Positions 59,501 through 64,000 of a stretch of DNA of 64,000 bases are shown here, piece by piece. The translations under genes and the position numbers were made by a program. This DNA comes from Argopecten irradians (lineage: Eukaryota; Mollusca; Bivalvia; Pectinida; Pectinidae), in NCBI RefSeq assembly GCF_041381155.1, contig NC_091136.1:47978284-48042283 (forward strand). Reading direction: 5' to 3'. The first letter of the stretch is position 1; every line of letters begins with the position of its first letter. Under the pieces are notes generated by a model. It had not been told where the DNA came from, searched no databases, and saw nothing but the letters and a program-made list of their open reading frames with translations.

Positions 59501-61373
59501 TTTGATATCACCAGTTACCATACTTCAGGTATCTTTATCTTTGAGACAATGTTTTCTTTGGGGATAAAATTTTAGTCAAATTTTATATTTATTCAAAAAG
59601 ATGAATAAAGATAAATGAAAAGTAATAGACATGCCATAGCTACTTACTCTGCTCTTTTCAGGTTTTCTTTCAAAATCTTATTTTCCTTCAAAAAAGAAAA
59701 GAAATTAATGACCTTATTTCAAAATGATATTCTTTAGGTCAGAATGTCCCAGCAACCTTCTTTATAGATCTATGTGTTTAATTTATATTTACATAATTAC
59801 TGAACAGAATATCTAATATATCCAATATCAATATGAATGTAATTGTGACCATCTTCAGTTGCCCGAGAGAAAAGTCAAAGAATAAGACAACAAAACAATT
59901 AGCATACCTCACTGAGTTTCTGTGCAAGGCTCTGATCCCCCGCTTGGCGTTCAAGTTGTTGCAAGCGAGTCTGCATGGAGCTGCGCTCCATCATGTGTTG
60001 TTCAATAGAGTGTTGCATCTTGGATCGAAGAGCTTGAATCTCAGAGTTTTGTACAGCTATCTTTTCCTGGTACTGTTTTTCCAGGCTGTTGTATCCAGCT
60101 TTTTCCTTTGATAGACAAGCATTGGCATGCATTGCCAGCTTTTGTTCTGTATTGACAAACAAAAAGTTTAATACCTTTCTTTCATGTTATTTTGAACAGA
60201 AAAAAATTAAATCATTTATAATAGGCTTTCAAATTTCAATTCAAATATATGTGCAGGAAATCATAATGAATGAAATAGTTTAGTACCTTCTTGCAGGGCA
60301 CGCTCTTTTTCTTCCAGCTGTTTACGGAGCAATTTAACATCATCACCTTTCTGCGTTTTCTGAAAAATTATGACAAATATTTTGTATGACAATTTTACTA
60401 TTCTCAATTTCTGGTGGTCATGTACAATGGCATCAGGTCTAATGATTATTAACATAACATCTTCATAATAGAAAAATCATTCTGAACAAGATAAGGTATA
60501 GTTTTGTCCACATCGGCGTTTCTGCAACCATAAATTTGTGATGCATTTCATCTGACAAAATATGAATGCATTTTTTTTAGAGACTACAAATGATACAAGA
60601 CCTTCCATGTTGCTCCCCGTAGACCGTCTGCTATGTTGCATTAAATACAAAGATCAAAATCAAAGATGACTATCTGTCTGTCAGTTATTTTTCTATGATT
60701 TATCAGTCTAAAAGCAACAACAGAAAGACATGTTCAATAACTGTAAAAAGAATTGTTTCCTTACAAAGAGGATAGGAAAATCAATTATCAAAAGATCATC
60801 TACACTAAAAGACAGACTGAAATGAATTCTTTATACAAAAGGTAGTATATGATCAGTTTAGATTTGACAGTACACTAAACAACAAAGCCCAAAAGCCAGG
60901 AAATGTGACATTGTGTGGGTGTGTGTAATCATAAGGAACTAACACATGTACACATATTTATTCTATAAAGGTCAACCTAGTACAAGGTTTTACTGATTAT
61001 TGACATTTTCTGTCTTAAACCCACAGAATTGTCTCAATTACAATAAATTGGTCATAATATATAGGCATATTATGTACATGCTGTATTAATTTCTTAATTA
61101 TCAATATGGAAAATATATGCAAAATAAATAAATATTATTTGATAAAATTATATCCAAAGGTATTAAATCCTGGTCTCTGAACTAGGAAATGTAGGAATGT
61201 CAAATGCACAAGTCCAGCTTGGATATAGATATTACTAGTAATTAATATACTAACCTTATTCCAAGATGAACTGGCTCCTCCCTGTTTGTTCAGGAGGACC
61301 TCAATCAAATTCTGTATTTCTGAGTCAGAGAGGGAAGCTGTGTGGAGATTGGCCACAAGCTGATTAGGATCAA
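35600..61373 (-). CDS. RRBP1: Ribosome-binding protein 1 (p180), C-terminal 955 aa, partial
   Basis: Minus-strand exons: 61373-61255, 60359-60287, 60146-59908, 59685-59648, 59258-59084, 58784-58581, 57254-57150, 56751-56647, 56377-56273, 54845-54703, 54394-54283, 53337-53242, 51102-51010, 50619-50542, 50326-50231, 49162-49070, 48725-48630, 48457-48365, 47395-47300, 46959-46867, 46550-46491, 45305-45240, 43582-43499, 42911-42843, 41844-41680, 39365-39327, 38916-38839, 37701-37684, 35638-35600. Phases agree throughout. Diagnostic p180 matches are NLIEVLL..W(N/H)K, TQKGDDVKLLRKQLEEKE, KKKNNDLRQKNWEAMEAL, LENSVEGEEKKWHDKL, LAQEQALVDKLKTEMEK and the terminal GTSV. Nearly all of it is heptad coiled coil. 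p180 is an ER membrane protein of rough ER and microtubule/ribosome contacts; its transmembrane and basic-repeat exons lie beyond the right edge. Donor gttggc after 43499 is weak. Confidence 0.93.
36965..37270. repeat. Dispersed repeat shared with 22715-22960
   Basis: Same motif order as the POLR2I intron copy: aagacttttagacagaaaat, gtctttagagctacaattgg, tacctactaggcaa, then aattgtgaatt. It lies in the last RRBP1 intron. Confidence 0.7.
37428..37460. repeat. Short perfect hairpin
   Basis: gtacccggcc (37428-37437) and ggccgggtac (37451-37460) are perfect inverses around a 13-base loop, GC-rich against an AT-rich background, inside the last RRBP1 intron. Confidence 0.85.
37684..37701 (-). CDS. 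RRBP1: RRBP1 18-nt microexon
   Basis: After acceptor ctcccctgcag the 18 bases encode AQLGVM and are followed by a good donor, gtgagt. Phase 0 on both sides keeps the frame between 38839 (..QLSQRL) and 35638 (ASSQGND..). Skipping it would also keep the frame. Confidence 0.7.
38232..38335. repeat. Small imperfect inverted repeat (MITE-like)
   Basis: ctactcgcccctaagttttac and the reverse of gtttaggggcgaataaggta form loose inverted ends around about 60 bases in an RRBP1 intron. Confidence 0.5.
39022..39189. repeat. Nested palindromic MITE
   Basis: Outer arms agttttgagataccaaaacg (39022 on) and the reverse of gttttggtatctcgaaact (to 39189) enclose inner arms cttctggtgattgtgacatc and gatgtcacaatcaccagaa. 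It is probably a foldback element in the RRBP1 intron at 38917-39326. Confidence 0.85.
39961..40785. mobile_element. Tandem-core element (aagatggctgcctgg family)
   Basis: It opens with caagagatcccagagggatc, a palindrome like that of 26270 and 47576. The core has about four ~120-bp units with tcaaaatccaagatgg, gccat(c/a)ttgtt, gatcggtcccaaaat and tttctgagaaatag. It closes with gtttacggacggacaccgga and an A-run at 40786-40811. A relic of the unit lies near 52095-52230. Confidence 0.8.
41096..41476. repeat. 194-bp tandem duplication
   Basis: The block from ctattactttaggatg to atctcgcgaaatcaatcacc appears at 41096 and again at 41290, apparently without a difference over about 185 bp. It lies in an RRBP1 intron. 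The copies look recent, or could reflect haplotype assembly. Confidence 0.95.
41970..42125. repeat. ~150-bp dispersed repeat family, copy 2 of 3
   Basis: aggtattgattgtgacgtta, gcgttacatcatacttttagg, aaaataatgaaatcataatg and cacaagggagttaactc follow the same order as 23160-23310. Intronic in RRBP1. Confidence 0.7.
43013..43188. mobile_element. 176-bp MITE with TA-bounded inverted ends
   Basis: The left end tacagtcaaaactgtctta and the right end gacaagtttgactgta are inverse with one gap, and each end begins with TA. The inside is noncoding, with repeated accac words. The pattern fits a Tc1/mariner-type MITE. Confidence 0.65.
45705..45752. repeat. AT-rich palindrome
   Basis: caaatcctctttatat and atataaagaggatttg are perfect inverses around about 16 bases, between RRBP1 exons 46491 and 45305. 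Confidence 0.85.
47300..50326 (-). CDS. RRBP1: RRBP1 alternating 96/93-nt duplicated exon pairs
   Basis: Five consecutive exons alternate in type. The 96-nt type (50326-50231, 48725-48630, 47395-47300) has S(E/D).(K/R)V..L....S, then LE.QVQE. The 93-nt type (49162-49070, 48457-48365) has YE.KVK.LEEKNS.LQS, ending in (K/S)AESSN. All are phase 0. This is duplication of a two-exon unit. Intron lengths differ mostly through insertions at 49317-49868 and 47576-48286. Confidence 0.93.
47576..48286. mobile_element. Tandem-core element with terminal hairpins, intronic
   Basis: It starts caagaggcccatgggcct and ends in the hairpin gtcacttgagac / gtctcaggtgac followed by ctaa. This is the same end plan as 26270-27338 but with a different core (ttttggctccgcccctctgg; ggacgacgacggacaaaagg near the end). 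It was inserted between duplicated RRBP1 exons 48365 and 47395. Confidence 0.8.
49317..49868. repeat. ~550-bp dispersed element, copy 2 (inverted)
   Basis: Inverse counterpart of 14880-15450, from ataggaccagtatttggcct to gtaccttctcc. It was inserted in the RRBP1 intron between exons 50231 and 49162. Confidence 0.8.
49920..50085. repeat. ~150-bp dispersed repeat family, copy 3 of 3
   Basis: ggtattgattgatgttatgc, tttgtgagcattacaaatta, actaatgacatcgcaacc and acaagggagataagctg keep the order of the other two copies. Intronic in RRBP1. Confidence 0.65.
51788..52038. mobile_element. 251-bp palindromic MITE
   Basis: Outer arms ctccactaggatacaatgat..caatacaag and cttgtattgg..atcttagtggag are inverse over about 35 bp. 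An internal hairpin, atcgggtcac / gtgacccgat, lies at 51950-51980. No frame of interest. It lies in the RRBP1 intron 51103-53241. Confidence 0.8.
56273..57254 (-). CDS. RRBP1: RRBP1 tandem-duplicated 105-nt coiled-coil exons (three)
   Basis: Exons 57254-57150, 56751-56647 and 56377-56273 are each 105 nt, phase 0/0, and encode 35 aa (five heptads). They share the pattern (D/G/A)A(K/E)K..S(D/N)(M/V)(E/K)(A/S).L...E.KL.(D/E).EQ, and the following residues align without gaps to a final (F/I)E. They are clear paralogues from exon duplication. Confidence 0.93.
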
Positions 61374-64000
61374 CTGAAATATACAATATATCAAAAATTA
61401 CAAAATAAACATTTCCAAATTTAAGGCATTCAAAATCTTATTAAAACCTTTGTTGTATTAAAACCTGAAAATAATCCATAGATTGATTATGATATTAGAG
61501 AAGTCCTGCTGTAAAAGTCTATCAGGCTACATACCGCAGATATCATTACATTCATTACTGTTTCTAAGAAAAGTAAAGGAAATTGTTTTTCTGTCCATCA
61601 TCATGTTGTGATGGTTGAGGAATTACAGATGTGTGCATGAAGTTTAAATGTCATCCTGAAGTTAAGGGGAAAATAACAACTGAAGTAATTATGTTTCCTA
61701 AGTTTCTTAAAGTACTAATGTAGATAATGTATGACTGGTGGTCTTGCTGGCCATAAATGAGTATGGAACAAAGCAAGGACAATAATCCTAGATTCTTACC
61801 AAAAAATGCTTTATCAACTATGATTATTCAAATAGTACACACAGTTTAAAGACACAGAAAAAATGGAGGAAAATTGTCCAGTGAATTGTCTCCCCTGTCT
61901 ACTATATGTACATGTAGCTATATATATATATATATATAGTTGCTTTTGATAAATAAAACAAAATGTTACATTTCTTTCATTCAGGTATCATATACATTGT
62001 TTAGTATCTATAAATATATTGTGTAATTGAGAGTTTAAAATGAAAGTATTAAAACTCACTCAGAACAAACTCAATTTTGTTTTTTCATTTTAATTTTAAG
62101 GTAGGATACAGGTTTGTTTTAATTCAATATACCTATATACATATCCATGTGATTAATCAAATGTTAGGCAGAATGCAAAAGGCCAGCTGGAAATAAGCAA
62201 AAGGCATTTCTCCGTACACATATATAGTTAGTAGGTGTTTTGATAACGACATGTCATTTACGACTGTTTATATGTGCATCAAATTCATGAAAATACACCT
62301 GAAAGGCTATATCTTTAAATTATCTATAGGGAAGAACAGTTAATTATACGCATAATGAAAAGCTCATTACACAAGAAGAGGTGAACCCTGACTTTACACA
62401 GTATCATGCCTTAGGAATGTGAATTGCCAATGTCAGATAGTAAATAAACTAGCTAGTGTAGTTTATATCCCTAAGGGGGTGCTTACAGTCTTGTCACTAG
62501 CTGTCAAATCAGTCATGCTGATCAACCTTAAGTTAGATCAAAATGATAACTTCATCACTATCGTAATGATGTGCATATGATAAACTTCCATTATATAAAA
62601 TAAGTTTAACAATGTTTATTAAGACAGCGCTAGCAAACAACACAGATTTTGCAACCAGGTCTAGCTCTATGGATGATTTATAGAGAAGCCAAATAGTAAG
62701 CTTAAATGGATATAGTAGTAACTGCATTACTTGATTATAATTACACTACATGAACAGGTATAAGCTTTGATTGTTACACTTTTCAGCCTTTCAATGCTCA
62801 AAAAATATTTATATACAATCTAATTATCATTGTTATATATAATTAGGTCAATGAGATCAATATCATGTGTATGGGTATATAAAGACAATGTCATACATAC
62901 TCTTCTGTAAAATGATTTTACAGAAAAGTGTGGCAATTTTTCAATGCACAATTTTCTTTTGAATATAGATATTGCAAACAGATTATTAACCATTACTAAG
63001 TTTGGAATTGGAAAGTCAAAAATTTTATCAACATAACTGACTGTGTACAATACTATCACATATATTTCAGTCAAACAATTCATTAACTATCTCTAGATTT
63101 TCAAAGTAGGGGGAGATAATCTGGTATTAAAATTCTGATGAGAAATTCCTATAAACAAATTCATGGCCAGTATATAAATAGTCTATTATTTTGTTTCATA
63201 ATTTCCAAAAGCTGACTGTGTACATGTACTAGGTATAAGAATGTAATCACTCTCACAATCTGATACTTATCATCATCATTATATTCATAATGAGAATGCA
63301 CACATCTAGATACAATCCACAGTTACAATCTGAAACACAAGTGTTAAAGTGTTGTGTTCCCATTACCCACTTATGTTTTAAAAAGATTTTTAAGCCTCAT
63401 TGGTATGTAATGTTTGCCTTTGGTATTATTTCCCAATTTACCAACACGCCTATCAAAGCTGGTTGTCATTCAGACAGGGTAACTGGATGATTGATTGATT
63501 GATTCCAACTCAATGTCGGTTATTATACATTTATCAATTGAATGAAACAATTATAATATTAATATAATAAGGTTGGTAAAATATATTATTTTGTGAACGG
63601 CAATTCATTTATTACTAAATGGAGTTTTGGTACTTCTAAAACAGTGTGTTCTATATGCATGTACCTGGGTATATCCATGTAATAAGCTGTAAGTTGGCAA
63701 ATTTGACCCTTAATATCTATCCCCTCTGACTCTCTGACACACACACATATATATAACACTTCATGGATATTCAGGATTTACAAATTGAGCAGCATTGGTA
63801 ATTCATCTTTATGTTATTCAATTAATGTTATGAAGTAGTTTGCAAATTTAAAATTAAGTCATCAACATATCAGGAAGCTAATTAGGAATGATTTACAACT
63901 TACATGTGTATTACCAATATCATGTATGGTTTGACATTCAACAATCAACACATTACATGTGGTAGGTATTTGTATGTTGTCATCACATACAATCATCCAT
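61374..64000. other. RRBP1 upstream intron, no exon found
   Basis: The first visible RRBP1 exon needs a phase-1 exon upstream. None was found up to the window edge on the minus strand, and plus-strand frames look random. It is AT-rich with a (ta)n tract near 61919-61938. Confidence 0.55.

Noticed and set aside
1..64000. CRISPR array or prokaryotic operon
   Set aside because: The tandem arrays have no unique spacers of constant length, and the genes are intron-rich eukaryotic genes.

Overview
This 64 kb window is AT-rich metazoan nuclear DNA with long introns, and most of its length is intron or interspersed repeat. The repeats (tandem-core elements bounded by hairpins, tRNA-headed SINEs, many short palindromic MITEs, a CR1-like RT relic) and the protein sequences suggest a lophotrochozoan, most likely a bivalve mollusc. 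That assignment is inference. No bacterial, viral or organellar genes were seen. The exon models below were built by hand: reading frame, GT/AG junctions and phase were followed exon by exon and compared with family sequences from memory.

Layout. 1-850: a ~52-bp minisatellite in an upstream intron. 949-5333 (+): the last four coding exons of a HHIP-like (hedgehog-interacting-protein-like) gene ending in an Arg/Ser-rich tail; reading through the third visible exon would give a short hydrophobic end instead. 19153-8971 (-): a complete saccharopine dehydrogenase-like oxidoreductase gene (SCCPDH; 12 coding positions, 423 aa), with a tandem pair of alternative 131-nt sixth exons only 22 nt apart. 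19498-24038 (+): a complete five-exon POLR2I (RPB9) gene of 127 aa, divergent from SCCPDH across 344 bp. 25020-30287: a repeat-rich intergenic block with a duplicated element and a 4-kb inverted pair of tandem-repeat elements. 61373-35600 (-): the 3' part of RRBP1 (p180 ribosome-binding protein), 29 visible coding exons (955 aa), with its N-terminal membrane and basic-repeat exons beyond the right edge.

The genes do not form a pathway. POLR2I is a core RNA polymerase II subunit, SCCPDH an oxidoreductase-fold protein, RRBP1 an ER coiled-coil protein and the HHIP-like protein extracellular. What links them is their architecture: several show exon duplication or alternative 3' ends visible in the genomic DNA. 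The best candidates for undescribed biology are the SCCPDH mutually exclusive exon pair, the possible GPI/secreted switch in the HHIP-like gene, and the amplified phase-0 coiled-coil exons of RRBP1.
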